From Streptococcus pneumoniae (GTDB lineage: Bacteria; Bacillota; Bacilli; Lactobacillales; Streptococcaceae): a DNA stretch of 64,000 nucleotides. The notes below the pieces were generated by a model. That model worked only from the letters and a program-made list of their open reading frames with translations. It did not search any database and had not been told where the DNA came from. The stretch is from the NCBI GenBank assembly GCA_040719455.1, contig JBFDTN010000001.1:124001-188000 (forward strand). Direction: 5' to 3'. This document shows positions 50,701 to 58,569 of this stretch, piece by piece. The stretch's first letter is position 1; each line of letters starts with the position of its first letter. A program made the translations under genes and the position numbers.

Positions 50701-50897
50701 AATCTGCAAAACCAATGACACCAGTAAAATCCGCTAAACGGACTAAAGAAATGACTCCAAGCTATATGAAGTCAGAGGCAAAAAGATTGCCAAATACAGG
50801 TGAAGCAAACCAAGGTGGAGTGGTATATGGAGCTGCAGCATTGAGCTTGACTGCTCTTCTTGCAGCCATGAAGAAAAAATTTGATAATGAAGAGTAA
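41724..50897 (+). CDS. Giant YSIRK/LPxTG cell-wall-anchored MucBP-repeat adhesin 2
   Basis: 3057 residues from the second of two adjacent ATGs (41724), 7 bp from AGGAGG and matching the MFFKK start of adhesin 1. Order: signal FSIRKFKVGVGSVFLG; Ser/Thr/Glu stalk (~35-230); globular domain (~285-780) clearly homologous to that of adhesin 1 (KRFSNKPGIVYVQ, WTAGAINPADGKYYFGT, WGDAASIFGSVGTG); two MucBP modules; a Mub B2-like block (~980-1205, ITYYDVTTGEKV ... RTIRYRYADKPG) absent from adhesin 1; about 14 more MucBP modules; Pro/Asp spacers from ~2240; RLPNTGEA at ~3022, hydrophobic helix and KKK. A sortase-anchored mucin/glycan adhesin by family. Repeats are more diverged than in adhesin 1. Confidence 0.93.
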   Translation: MFYRKKDRFSIRKFKVGVGSVFLGSFLLGTPQVYADDAVEMKAETEVVSSTMEDTDKPVAPESPVLSKDSSEVFLTPAMSDDTIVKVAEVSSVDGATTDVVASTSEESVSQNASVSTVTSPKKTETRPTGSSTTVKSEVPSNASSTEIQNKEEVNGLSVSQVTPDSSVTDSDTKEQASPEVSAPKDMLTVARTQTPEEITASALPSSELKASYDRLNEATDAAALELMAKKARRAQQRSTTFPNEGKAIPTGAGFRADVAASLLTEPSTIVRPANTVLDKDGFDVLKRFSNKPGIVYVQNAGTRTTNDKNITEKQKSVTIYEVDTNTGKMTPVSTSVLDDGTQVLDHIAKLRDEQKIKPGDNGNPAYVQMNGLGLSQDGRYAYAFGFTSNINEEDRTTLNGIYRYDMQSKKWSLVSNASNWDANFARLKTNSWTAGAINPADGKYYFGTYTRQYDPNFSTVQFGNTNDFTSKVTTVRDAISKDASLTDEQKRDMMAESIKKGGFEFYFRLFSYDPVTHKVSDVGYTSTHIVETGSFDWTQTYWSSLALGNDIVFDAEGNAKITLNQFGKKEFQVLDISKDEIAKGVAANNKYTNLNSTLSKKIAITLADGNALPADAWAMGGAALDNNGNFYLTDSLNVIKSYSDFSGTTLPFTRKDDDKSLSAWGDAASIFGSVGTGSVRREYYIENTDTILEGQVGTIVNGKFVSQDKATTGKENIAEKLEYYKVYESLNVPQAIQAKNGDVYILVKNQEGNATLKYGSDLETGQVTKDEQVIKYQYKKLTGDVILHYVDTDGHVLQPNHHLKDDVPVGEKYEVTKGTSDYPNTIEKDDIVYKAKEISADGIVNKVKVATENVTLEQTGDVIAGKKNIVYVYEPTGSVVIHYVNTKGEIIKKEVQDNVTNATIGTAYNATENGEKPETITHGGKTYKIKETNTTGTVGTTAIVTPNATNFIGEEMSTIQTPGKTHVIYVYEEVPTEPSTPDKQAATITYYDVTTGEKVQLGSVDKESGVVGGKAAYTTTKRIKEYEDKGYELVNDGVPIPIIFDNEKDASEADPTQKYEVLLSHAIVPVDPASPKDPNEPINPKDPSSPKWPVIEEAQVKRTATRTIRYRYADKPGLDQEAVFEDVVQTVEFKRAANVDKVTGKVVSYGQWEAVVAEIPEKASPTKEGYIFDKDAPKETATISEDGTISGIHDQLILYKKNDVKTGSVVVKYEDTEGHKIAEDEVDTPESPVGTKYETYDQIEEIITKDDKDVYYLKELKKGSANESGEVVEGVTTVTYVYEKAGFVEVKYVDETGTEIKATVGAVKYAKPGSNYDTTTTTLRPTKITTQDGKVYELVSEGSYTVGSVDSVGHLTSTDNVDGRVEAGKTKSITYVYKEVKNDVPTPPKAANTGSVVVHYVNTEGEVIHADYKDTTDAPVGTEYNAAETQLEKPDYIRFGGKTYKYKEFTNSNHVNNKVIVPRSDYDFIGPEKSTVSSGTTHVIYVYEEVKEDVPTIPEPIKTGAVLVRYVDINGESIKDPVFDEKNQPEGIAYDTTDDNRPTTVLGKDGQIYEIVGAGEQNVGMVDHHGRLTAPAGGQFWKPSDPETGLVEGDKIKEITYVYKLKEVPKAEIKKGSVIVRYEDTEGNEINTPAQDTIDAPVGTPYETFDNRLEVIHSDNTATNATDVYYLKEVKSNSASETGIVTEGTTTVTYVYEKGGSVVVNYVDENGKEIQQTKRVLSDAKPGSYYNVTTTNIRPTQITTEDGKIYELVPAGEYAVGKVDSIGHLTTTDAVESHIEANKLKSVTYVYKLKESTITPPAEAPKTGTVLVHYVNTNGDEIHAKYYDTINAPIGTEYNTAESDVEKPKFINFEGKTYKYKGTEETTNIINGKVIVPNTLQDYIRSEKSTVLSGTVHVIYVYEEVKEEVPPTPDTKLGSVVVRYVDENGKEIKDEVPDTMDAPEGTRYETYDKKENIITTKEGDVYYFKTVDEQSAPEAGNVKEGTTTVTYVYEKAGNVVVNYKDKEGNAIQDPVKDEENSKPGTPYDTMDNRPEEIKTKDGKTYKRVPELTEGEETGKVVSGTTEVTYVYEEVKGKVVVHYIDLEGKTIKDDVVDTPETSTGVDYDTKDHKPATITKDGHEYELLPALTQGQETGKVVSGTTEVTYVYRLKEIPPTVTPANKVGSVVIQYVNTKGETIATDVKDTVNAKVDTDYDTTDYKPEKIYKDGKVYHYREVKEDSAAETGKVQEGTLTVTYVYEEYGSYIPYVPNDPKKPDPKDPNPKYDEPKVPYDDTPKDSKDNPPLPFIPGHTPKAPDGNPLKPKDPNNPMRGYIPPRITDPNDPSQDTPVPYVPNGNYVPHIKDPDPNKPSDPDKVPYDDTPNDPKDNPPLPYVPGYEPKDPADPTGETPLKPVDPKDPMKGYIPPTITDPNDPTKDTPVPYKPVGTVVVRYEDTEGHRIADQVIDTPTSKVDTSYDTRDHKPVEITFNGDKYILVPRLTKGAEEGKVVKGETVITYVYQKVANWIPEIPEVPRENRPKIPYPFDPENPDSPIDPTKPNDPTKPDQPPVIPDVPDYIPVNPKDPHQPLKPAPKDPNSPDGYIPPVPDKPGNDIYIPYVPAGTVTIHYVDEMGNSVQEDRVDTLKSPVGTSYNAAENEMEKPKEITKDGKVYEFVKVKEDSAPVVGQIKQGNMDVTYVYRLKTNPPVETPGQYIPYIPVDPTNPTAPNDPMTPPVNPETGKEIPPLPYDETPEDPSDDPRLPDVPDYIPVDPTDPSKPLPKDPNGCYIPPTPTNPKVNTPIPYLPAGTVIVKYKDTKGGDIKDPIVDTEKSLVGTSYDTTDHQNPSNELTKPAEIIHQGERYILVPSLTQGQEKGMVSKGETVVTYVYQKVANWIPVIPNVPEKDRPSLPYPFDPTHPNDPVDPKKPALPPIPHVPGYTPHDPDGNPLKPVDPNDPTKGYIPPVPKELEKDTYIPYVPNDSGRPTPPAQEMPSKPVPDKPKEPSKPVPDKPKESAKPMTPVKSAKRTKEMTPSYMKSEAKRLPNTGEANQGGVVYGAAALSLTALLAAMKKKFDNEE

Positions 50898-50918
50898 GTT
50901 TTTATAGGAGTGGTACTT

Positions 50919-51104
50919 ATGAAAACAGACAATCATTTTCAAAATCCTCGAACATTTGTATGTAAGCATTGTGGTCGTTTCGTAACGACGATCCAAGGCA
51001 GTTTGGATAGACGCCGCAGCTTTTGCAGCCCTATTTGCAATCGCAGGTATTGGCGACATTCAAAGAGGAGAAAAAAGGCTACCAGCAGTATGCAAGCTGA
51101 TTAG
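50919..51104 (+). CDS. 61-residue FCS/TRASH-like zinc-finger protein 2
   Basis: 61 residues, ATG placed by AGGAG at 50906-50910. Cysteines C15, C18, C36 and C40 are at the same positions as in the 27654-27839 paralogue, with shared CKHCGR, VTTIQG, LDRR, FCS..C and RRYWRH and a basic tail. It begins exactly 21 bp after the adhesin 2 stop codon and is followed by a terminator, so it belongs to the adhesin transcript. Function unknown; a nucleic-acid-binding role fits the basic tail. Confidence 0.8.
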   Translation: MKTDNHFQNPRTFVCKHCGRFVTTIQGSLDRRRSFCSPICNRRYWRHSKRRKKATSSMQAD

Positions 51105-51110
51105 CCCTTC

Positions 51111-51139
51111 AAACCTACCAGTTAGCTGGTAGGTTTTTT
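51111..51139 (+). terminator. Terminator of the adhesin 2 / zinc-finger unit
   Basis: Stem AAACCTACCAG / CTGGTAGGTTT with a 4-nt loop and T-run, 7 bp after the zinc-finger stop. Confidence 0.9.
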
Positions 51140-51181
51140 GCGTGTGAGCATATAAAAAATCCAGTTCTACAACTGGACATT

Positions 51182-52090
51182 TTAGTGGTCAAATTTGACT
51201 TCATCAAGGAGGTAATCAATAAAGCGTTCTCCCATCTTGGATAGACTCGCTTTTTCATGTTGGATATAGACGAGCTCAATTGGATCATCAATATCAAGCG
51301 GAATTGAGACAATATTGTCTCCGTTTAGGTTGCTATTTAAAATCCCTGTGGCAATGGTGTAGCCATCAAGTCCAATCAAGAGATTAAACAAGGTTGCTCG
51401 GTCGCTGACGACGATGGATTTTTTATGGTGTTCTTGGGAGAGGATTTCCTCTGAAAAGTAAAAGGAATTATGAGTTCCTTGGTCGTAGCTTAGATAGGGA
51501 AAATTCTCCAAATCAGCTAGTTGAACCCGCTTTTTCTTAGCTAGAGGATTGGTCTTACTTACAAAGATGTGGGGTTGCGCGGTAAAGAGGTGGGTCGCAA
51601 TCAAGTGATTGTCATCTAGCATTTTAGAGAGGACGTCACGGTTATAGCTGTTTAAAAAGAGCACACCAATCTCACTGCGAAAGTTTTTAACATCATCGAT
51701 AATTTCCCAAGTGCGGGTCTCGCGCAAGAAAAGTTCGTATTTTTCCATATCGCTTTTTTTGAGCAGGGAGACAAAAGCATTGACCACAAAGGCATAGTGC
51801 TGGGAAGAGACGCTAAAGAGTTCACGATTGGCGACAGGATTCTTGTAGCGTTCTTCTAGTAATTGGGTCTGCTCCACCACTTGGCGTGCATAGGAGAGGA
51901 ACTCCATGCCATCTCGTGTCAGTGTAATCCCCTTAGGATTGCGAATGAAGATATCGATCCCCATTTCGTTTTCCAAATCGCGCACAGCGTTGGACAAGCT
52001 CGGCTGGGTAATAAAGAGCTGCTTTGCAGCCTCATTCATACTGCCCGTCTCTACGATTTTAATAATATAATGTAACTGTTGAATTCTCAT
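51182..52090 (-). CDS. cpsY: LysR-family regulator CpsY/MtaR (MetR) type
   Basis: 302 residues. N-terminal winged helix (MRIQQLHYIIKIVETGSMNE, AAKQLFITQPSLSNAVRDLE) and a LysR substrate-binding domain. The sequence, including SVSSQHYAFVVNAFVSLLKK and VSDRATLFNLLIGLDGY, matches the streptococcal CpsY/MtaR/MetR group, which controls methionine transport and synthesis and, in some species, surface or capsule traits. Its start follows a TGG-TAAAAT box by 6 nt with no ribosome site, so the mRNA is probably leaderless. Divergent from the pyrK operon with overlapping promoter elements. Confidence 0.9.
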   Translation of the reverse strand: MRIQQLHYIIKIVETGSMNEAAKQLFITQPSLSNAVRDLENEMGIDIFIRNPKGITLTRDGMEFLSYARQVVEQTQLLEERYKNPVANRELFSVSSQHYAFVVNAFVSLLKKSDMEKYELFLRETRTWEIIDDVKNFRSEIGVLFLNSYNRDVLSKMLDDNHLIATHLFTAQPHIFVSKTNPLAKKKRVQLADLENFPYLSYDQGTHNSFYFSEEILSQEHHKKSIVVSDRATLFNLLIGLDGYTIATGILNSNLNGDNIVSIPLDIDDPIELVYIQHEKASLSKMGERFIDYLLDEVKFDH

Positions 52091-52096
52091 AGGTTT

Positions 52097-52105
52097 ATTT
52101 TACCA
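52097..52105 (-). promoter_or_regulatory. Extended -10 promoter giving a leaderless mRNA (cpsY)
   Basis: On the minus strand TG-G-TAAAAT is followed by AAACCT and the ATG, the same 6-nt spacing as at three other genes in this window. Its -35 region overlaps that of the divergent pyr promoter. Confidence 0.6.
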
Positions 52106-52114
52106 TAATTAGGA

Positions 52115-52143
52115 TTGACAAAAAAGCATTTTAGGTGTAGAAT
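52115..52143 (+). promoter_or_regulatory. Promoter of the pyrK-pyrDb operon
   Basis: TTGACA (52115-52120), 17-bp spacer, TAGAAT (52138-52143). Confidence 0.85.
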
Positions 52144-52154
52144 AGTGAAAATTT

Positions 52155-52466
52155 AACCTTTAAGAAGGTCCAGAGAGACTTACAAGGTTGAACCAACCCA
52201 GTGGGTTGGTTCAAGTTGCAGATCAATCTAGCGAAGCTAGTTCTTTGCCTCCACTGGATGGTTGGAAGTTGCAAACCGAAAAGAATATAGCTCCTGCCTT
52301 ACATCAGTGGATAGATTGATGGCAATCAAGCTAAGGTAAAGGAGCGCTGCAATTATAGATTCGATTGTGGAGAATTTGAGTGTATATTTGAAGCATGGGG
52401 CTTACTGAGTGAGTTTTTCTGGACATGAAGGAGAGGTTAAAACGGAGGTTTTGACCTCTTTTTTAT
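52155..52466 (+). promoter_or_regulatory. PyrR-binding leader and attenuator of pyrK (unusually long)
   Basis: AACCTT...GTCCAGAGAGACTT...AAGGTT at 52155-52188 is the PyrR anti-antiterminator hairpin; PyrR with UMP/UTP binds it and favours termination. The terminator stem GAGGTTAAAAC / GTTTTGACCTC with T6 is at 52434-52465. Some 250 nt separate them, against about 40 nt in the pyrF leader. The intervening part holds a 27-nt palindrome with arms TTGAACCAACCCA / TGGGTTGGTTCAA and further inverted repeats related to the CCAGTGG class. Confidence 0.8.
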
Positions 52467-52479
52467 AAGTGAGGGTGAC

Positions 52480-54236
<1,757 letters not shown>

Positions 54237-54243
54237 ATTTTAC

Positions 54244-54272
54244 TTGACAAATAGCCACAAAATCGTTAGAAT
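54244..54272 (+). promoter_or_regulatory. Promoter of pyrF-pyrE
   Basis: TTGACA (54244-54249), 17-bp spacer, TAGAAT (54267-54272). Confidence 0.85.
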
Positions 54273-54284
54273 GATAGAAATAAA

Positions 54285-54385
54285 ACCTTTAATGCAGTCC
54301 AGAGAGGCTACCAAGGTTGACCGTTTAAAAAAGGGGCTATCCCCTGCTTTTTCGTGCAACCTTGCCTTCTGGCAAGGTTTTTTTA
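54285..54385 (+). promoter_or_regulatory. PyrR-dependent attenuator of pyrF-pyrE
   Basis: AACCTTT...GTCCAGAGAGGCT...AAGGTT (54285-54318) is a canonical PyrR site. The terminator AACCTTGCC / GGCAAGGTT with T7 follows at 54358-54385. The AACCTTG of the terminator can pair with the AAGGTT of the PyrR hairpin to make the antiterminator. Confidence 0.9.
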
Positions 54386-54409
54386 AATGAAAGATACAAA
54401 GGAGAAACC

Positions 54410-55105
54410 ATGCGCGAAAAACGTCCGATTGTCGCCCTAGACTTCCCTTCCTTTGACCATGTCAAGGAATTCTTAGCTTTATTTCCAGAGGAGGAAAAGC
54501 TCTTTGTCAAGATTGGGATGGAGCTCTATTATGCTGTTGGTCCAGAGATTGTGCACTATGTCAAGGGCTTGGGACACAGTATATTTCTCGATTTGAAACT
54601 CCACGATATTCCAAATACTGTGGAGTCTGCTATGCGTGTGTTGAGACGTCTTGAGGTCGATATGACAAATGTCCATGCAGCAGGAGGTGTAGAGATGATG
54701 AAGGCAGCTAGGCGAGGATTGGGCAATCGTGCGACTCTCATAGCAGTGACTCAGCTGACGTCAACTACCGAAGAAGACATGCGAGACTGCCAAAATATCA
54801 AGACCAGTCTTGAAGAGTCTGTGGTGCATTATGCGAAGAAAACAGCAGAAGCCGGTTTGGATGGCGTGGTCTGCTCGGCTCACGAAGTAGCTCTTATCAA
54901 GGATGCGACCTCAAGCGATTTTATCTGCCTGACCCCTGGTATTCGTCCTAAGGGGGGAGAAGCGGGTGATCAAAAACGAGTGATGACTCCGCATGATGCG
55001 CAAGCAATCGGGAGCAACTATATCGTGGTTGGGCGTCCCATTACGAAGGCGAGTGACCCTGTGTCTGCCTACCATGTGATTAAAGATGAATGGAATCAAG
55101 CATAA
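54410..55105 (+). CDS. pyrF: Orotidine 5'-phosphate decarboxylase
   Basis: 231 residues from the ATG at 54410, which has AAGGAG before it; a TTG 48 bp upstream lies inside the terminator and is rejected. The catalytic [11 protein letters not shown] (Lys, Asp) is near residue 60; phosphate-binding LTPGIRP and VVGRPI are near the C-terminus. It makes UMP from OMP. Confidence 0.96.
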   Translation: MREKRPIVALDFPSFDHVKEFLALFPEEEKLFVKIGMELYYAVGPEIVHYVKGLGHSIFLDLKLHDIPNTVESAMRVLRRLEVDMTNVHAAGGVEMMKAARRGLGNRATLIAVTQLTSTTEEDMRDCQNIKTSLEESVVHYAKKTAEAGLDGVVCSAHEVALIKDATSSDFICLTPGIRPKGGEAGDQKRVMTPHDAQAIGSNYIVVGRPITKASDPVSAYHVIKDEWNQA

Positions 55106-55119
55106 GAAAGGATAAAAAG

Positions 55120-55749
55120 ATGACAGTAGCAAAAGAGATTGCGCGTAATTTATTGAAGATTCGTGCTGTTTACCTGCAGCCAGAGGAACCCTTTACATGG
55201 GCAAGTGGAATCAAGTCTCCTATTTATACCGATAATCGTGTCACTCTCGCTTACCCGGACACACGGACCTTGATTGAAAATGCCTTTGTAGATGTGATTT
55301 TAAAGGAATTTAAAGAAGTAGAAGTCATTGCTGGAACAGCGACAGCAGGGATTCCTCATGGAGCGATCATCGCAGATAAGATGGAGCTGCCATTTGCCTA
55401 TATCCGTAGCAAGCCAAAAGACCATGGTGCAGGCAATCAAATCGAAGGGCGCGTGTCACAAGGGCAAAAGATGGTTATTATTGAGGATTTAATTTCCACT
55501 GGTGGTTCAGTCCTTGAAGCGGTGGCAGCAGCAGAGCGTGAAGGAGCAGATGTCTTGGGCGTCGTTGCGATTTTTACCTATCAACTAGCCAAGGCAGACC
55601 AAAATTTTGCTGAAAAAGGAGTGAAGTTGCTCACTCTTTCCAATTACACAGAACTCATCCAATTAGCCGAGGAAGAGGGCTATGTGACAAGTGACGGATT
55701 GGCGCTTTTAGAGCGATTCAAAGAAGATCAAGAGAATTGGCAGAACTAA
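55120..55749 (+). CDS. pyrE: Orotate phosphoribosyltransferase
   Basis: 209 residues from the ATG at 55120 after [35 protein letters not shown], and the PRPP loop [13 protein letters not shown]. It converts orotate and PRPP to OMP, the step before PyrF. Follows pyrF by 14 bp. Confidence 0.96.
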   Translation: MTVAKEIARNLLKIRAVYLQPEEPFTWASGIKSPIYTDNRVTLAYPDTRTLIENAFVDVILKEFKEVEVIAGTATAGIPHGAIIADKMELPFAYIRSKPKDHGAGNQIEGRVSQGQKMVIIEDLISTGGSVLEAVAAAEREGADVLGVVAIFTYQLAKADQNFAEKGVKLLTLSNYTELIQLAEEEGYVTSDGLALLERFKEDQENWQN

Positions 55750-55750
55750 G

Positions 55751-56346
55751 ATGGCAAAATTTGGAGAATTACAGAAAAAATATCCTGATGTAGAAGTGTG
55801 GGCGCATCCAGCAGAGTACAAAGATTTATATGAATTGACGGTTAAGGGAATCAAAACGGCAACCTCGTCTTGGTATGAGTCCTATATCGTGTCAGGAGAG
55901 CCTGTTCCTAGCCATAGTGAGGTGAGAAGCTGCTCAATTATGTTAGATGATGAAGAAAATCCTACTCAAGAAGTCCTGCTCATGCTAGACGAAGTTGTAG
56001 TGGAACCCTTTTGTGAGATTTCAAAGCGAACGGCTTGGGAAAATGGCGAGGGAGATCGTACTGTCGCAGACTGGAAAAGGATTTTTGGCGATTATTGGCA
56101 GAAGACTTTGCCAGAAGAGGGTTTTAGAACCTGTATTCACAGCTCAGTAACTCTATTCAGGGCTTATTTTTCGCTACTCATCGTTGCTTTTTCTCGAAAT
56201 ACAGTCAGTATTCCTTCAAAAAAACGCCTTGATTATCGTAAAATAAGCTCCTGATTAGAAGACTTCGCTTATGAATACAGGTTCTTACTTTTTCAGAAGA
56301 TGGCTTGGTAGTAACGGAATTCTTCCATGTTGAAAAAGAATCATGA
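55751..56346 (+). pseudogene. ASCH-domain protein interrupted by a 160-bp MITE
   Basis: The reading frame from 55751 gives an ASCH (RNA-binding-like) domain: GIKTATSSWYES, EPVPSHSEVRSCSI, PFCEISKRTAWENGEGDRTV and DYWQKTLPEEGF. At EEGF (56125) the MITE begins and supplies 42 unrelated codons ending at 56254. After the MITE the original C-terminus resumes as FSEDGLVVTEFFHVEKES with a stop at 56346. Removing the insert restores a normal ASCH protein of about 150 residues. Follows pyrE by one base and is probably co-transcribed. Confidence 0.88.
56126..56285. mobile_element. 160-bp MITE-like element with 14-bp terminal inverted repeats
   Basis: AGAACCTGTATTCA at 56126-56139 and its exact reverse complement at 56272-56285. 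A second pair of imperfect inverted arms (GGGCTTATTTTTCG / CGTAAAATAAGCTC) lies inside, so the whole element can fold into one long hairpin. Flanked by T-runs (GGTTTT and TACTTTTT). It has no transposase gene. Confidence 0.85.
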
Positions 56347-56382
56347 AAAGTTTCAGGGAGCAAAGCTCCTTGAAATTTTCTG
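56347..56382 (+). terminator. Terminator after the pyr / ASCH unit
   Basis: Stem TTTCA-GGAGC / GCTCC-TTGAAA with a 3-nt loop, followed by TTTTC, just after the original ASCH stop. Confidence 0.65.
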
Positions 56383-56413
56383 ATAGTACAACCGTGCCTT
56401 GTGATTGATTTTT

Positions 56414-56422
56414 TGCTATACT
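56414..56422 (+). promoter_or_regulatory. Extended -10 promoter giving a leaderless mRNA (DUF4298 gene)
   Basis: TG-C-TATACT at 56414-56422, then AAGAGG and the ATG at 56429: a 6-nt gap, so transcription would start at the ATG. Confidence 0.6.
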
Positions 56423-56428
56423 AAGAGG

Positions 56429-56725
56429 ATGAAAAAAGAACTTGAAATGATCCAACAAATGGAAGAAATTGCACATCGTGCAAGTCAGGTATTTGAGAGC
56501 TTAGAGCGCTCTCTTGAGCTTTTTGAGGAGCTAGAGCCTGATTTTAAGCAGCTGGTTGCCTACTATGACCGTGATTGGATGCGGCACTATGAGATGGAGA
56601 ATAGAGGGGAGTTTCCATGCAACGTTTCCCGCGGTGTATTGGGGCAGGATACGATTTATAACCTTATGGTTGTGAGGCGTGAACTTCTCTCAGAGATGGC
56701 GCGTTTATCTGAAAAAGAGCGCTGA
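56429..56725 (+). CDS. DUF4298 family protein
   Basis: 98 residues from the ATG at 56429. Helical and acidic; carries YYDRDWMRHYEMENRGEFP and SRGVLGQDTIYNLM, the DUF4298 signature. Function unknown. Probably read from a leaderless mRNA; it has its own promoter just downstream of the pyr terminator. Confidence 0.82.
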   Translation: MKKELEMIQQMEEIAHRASQVFESLERSLELFEELEPDFKQLVAYYDRDWMRHYEMENRGEFPCNVSRGVLGQDTIYNLMVVRRELLSEMARLSEKER

Positions 56726-56754
56726 GGTCAGCGGTAGCAAGCCTTTTTATTCTA

Positions 56755-56763
56755 TGTTATAAT
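56755..56763 (+). promoter_or_regulatory. Extended -10 promoter giving a leaderless mRNA (GT-C-like gene)
   Basis: TG-T-TATAAT at 56755-56763 followed by GGAAAT and the ATG at 56770: again a 6-nt gap and no usable ribosome site. Confidence 0.6.
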
Positions 56764-56769
56764 GGAAAT

Positions 56770-58281
56770 ATGTCAAAAATTTATCCGATTATTTTTTCAC
56801 TCATTCAGAAAATCATGTTGGTGCTGATGCTCCATTGGCTCTATACTGCTTTAAAGCAGTTGCAGGTTTTATCCAGTCTTGCTTTGGTGATTGTCCTATG
56901 TCTCAGCTTTGTGGGGTATATTTATCGCAAGCACTTGAGTAAGCTGTATGCTTTTCTCATGCGGCATAAAGTGGCTGTGATGATAGGAGTTATCGTATAT
57001 CAGCTCGCCATGCTCCTATCAGCAGAGCTGTTGATTCGAAGAGATGCAGCCGTAGTTTTTACAGGAGCTTTTAGGTATTTGAAGGATAGCTCGATTAGCA
57101 ATTACTTGACACGAAATCCTAATAATCTATTTCTGTTTTTATATGAACGCTGGTTTTATCATCTGTTTGGAGAGTCGGCTCTGTGGATTTTGCAGGCATT
57201 GAATATCGTCTATACGGATATGACAGCGATCATTTTGTACAAGGGGATGAAGCGCTATGGAAGTCAGGTAAGTGCGGATGCGGTTTATAGCTTGTATCTA
57301 GCTTTGCTTGGATTTTCACCTTATTTTTATTCTATGTACACGGACATTTGGCCCCTTCCCTTGATTGCAGGACAAATTTTCTTGATATTTGCCTTGTTTG
57401 AACATCAAGAAAAGAGAAAAACGGTCATGCTCTCCTTGGCACTTGGTATCACAAGTGCCGCAGCTTATGTGATTCGTCCGACCACGATGATTCTTTTGAT
57501 GGCCTATGTTATCTTGCTTTTTTTCAAGGGAAATTGGAAGAGGACAGTGATGATTCTAGCTTGTTTTTCCCTTGCCTTTGCACCGATGTATCTAGCTCAG
57601 TCTTATGTGAAGAAAAATCAGCAAGAAGTTAAGATTCTTGATGGAGAAGGCTTAGCCAAAGGACCACTCCTGTTTATCAATCTAGGCTTGACCTTTATCG
57701 GTCATGACCAAGAGGATATGAAAGAAGGACTTCTGCAATATATTGAACCTGATGAGCGAGAGAATTACAATAACGGTATGTTTGCAACGGAAAATGTCAA
57801 AAAGGAAATCAAGCGCAGGTTGAAGGAATATACGCTGCTAGAATTTGTGAATCATCTTTATTACAAGCATAGTCTGACCGTAGCAGAAGGCACCTTGGGA
57901 TGGCTGTATCGAGCAGTAGATAAAGAAAAAACTCCCTATATCTCCCCTTTATATGAGCAGACTAAAAACAACCCTGTGGCACGATTTATCAGAACCTATT
58001 TTCTCGATATTGATAAAAAAGAATATGTGTATTACGAAATTATCAAGCAGGTGATTTGGATTGTGATGAGCTTGGGTTTGGTCTTTGCGAGTCTAAAATA
58101 TCGAGGACTTGATTCCATCAATCTCCTTTTACTGGCAGTATTTGGTGGTTTGCTCTTTCTTCTCATCTTTGAAGGAGGCAAAACCCGTTATTTGATTCAA
58201 TTTTTACCGCAAATCCTTATCCTATCAAGCCTTGGCTTGACGGATCTGCGCCCCTCTATCTTTAGAAAGGAAGAACCGTGA
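56770..58281 (+). CDS. Polytopic membrane protein, GT-C glycosyltransferase-like (TIGR03766 type)
   Basis: 503 residues with about 11-12 hydrophobic segments and an extracytoplasmic loop between residues ~290 and 410. Near residue 95 it has [19 protein letters not shown], resembling the acidic first loop of GT-C enzymes, then [16 protein letters not shown] and [16 protein letters not shown]. It resembles a streptococcal family of integral membrane proteins (TIGR03766) thought to transfer sugars from a lipid carrier to a cell-surface polymer. Substrate unknown. Coupled to yozE by 4-bp overlap. Confidence 0.75.
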   Translation: MSKIYPIIFSLIQKIMLVLMLHWLYTALKQLQVLSSLALVIVLCLSFVGYIYRKHLSKLYAFLMRHKVAVMIGVIVYQLAMLLSAELLIRRDAAVVFTGAFRYLKDSSISNYLTRNPNNLFLFLYERWFYHLFGESALWILQALNIVYTDMTAIILYKGMKRYGSQVSADAVYSLYLALLGFSPYFYSMYTDIWPLPLIAGQIFLIFALFEHQEKRKTVMLSLALGITSAAAYVIRPTTMILLMAYVILLFFKGNWKRTVMILACFSLAFAPMYLAQSYVKKNQQEVKILDGEGLAKGPLLFINLGLTFIGHDQEDMKEGLLQYIEPDERENYNNGMFATENVKKEIKRRLKEYTLLEFVNHLYYKHSLTVAEGTLGWLYRAVDKEKTPYISPLYEQTKNNPVARFIRTYFLDIDKKEYVYYEIIKQVIWIVMSLGLVFASLKYRGLDSINLLLLAVFGGLLFLLIFEGGKTRYLIQFLPQILILSSLGLTDLRPSIFRKEEP

Positions 58282-58493
58282 GAAAATCATTTTACAGTTG
58301 GCTGATGACGGAGCGAAATCCTAAAAGCCAGGAACCCAAGGCGATTTTGGCGGACTTGGTCTTTGCAGAATCAGCCTTTCCCAAACATACAGATGATTTT
58401 GACCTCATCAGCCGTTATTTGGAAGAACATGCGAGTTTTTCCTTTAATTTATCAGAATTTGACCGCATTTGGGAAGAATATCAAGCGCATTAA
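58278..58493 (+). CDS. YozE / UPF0346 family protein
   Basis: 71 residues with a GTG start overlapping the previous stop by 4 bp and AAAGGAAG before it. The sequence [14 protein letters not shown] ... [16 protein letters not shown] matches UPF0346, a small SAM-like helical domain of unknown function. Confidence 0.88.
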   Translation: MRKSFYSWLMTERNPKSQEPKAILADLVFAESAFPKHTDDFDLISRYLEEHASFSFNLSEFDRIWEEYQAH

Positions 58494-58498
58494 GCAGT

Positions 58499-58526
58499 AA
58501 AAAGAGGTATTTCACCTCTTTTTTTG
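58499..58526 (+). terminator. Terminator after yozE
   Basis: Stem AAAAAGAGGT / ACCTCTTTTT with a small loop and further T. Confidence 0.85.
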
Positions 58527-58533
58527 ATATACT
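58525..58533 (+). promoter_or_regulatory. Extended -10 promoter of phoH
   Basis: TG-A-TATACT at 58525-58533, overlapping the end of the yozE terminator T-run; AAAGGAG ribosome site at 58555-58561. Confidence 0.6.
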
Positions 58534-58569
58534 AAGACTATAAAAAATTCAGATAAAGGAGTGCTTGCT

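Noticed and set aside
48699..50721. Minus-strand and +2 frames inside adhesin 2
   Set aside because: Low-complexity antisense or shifted translation of the Pro/Asp spacers; no start signals.
54362..54409. 16-codon upstream extension of pyrF
   Set aside because: It starts at a TTG within the attenuator terminator stem; ATG 54410 follows AAGGAG and matches the family.
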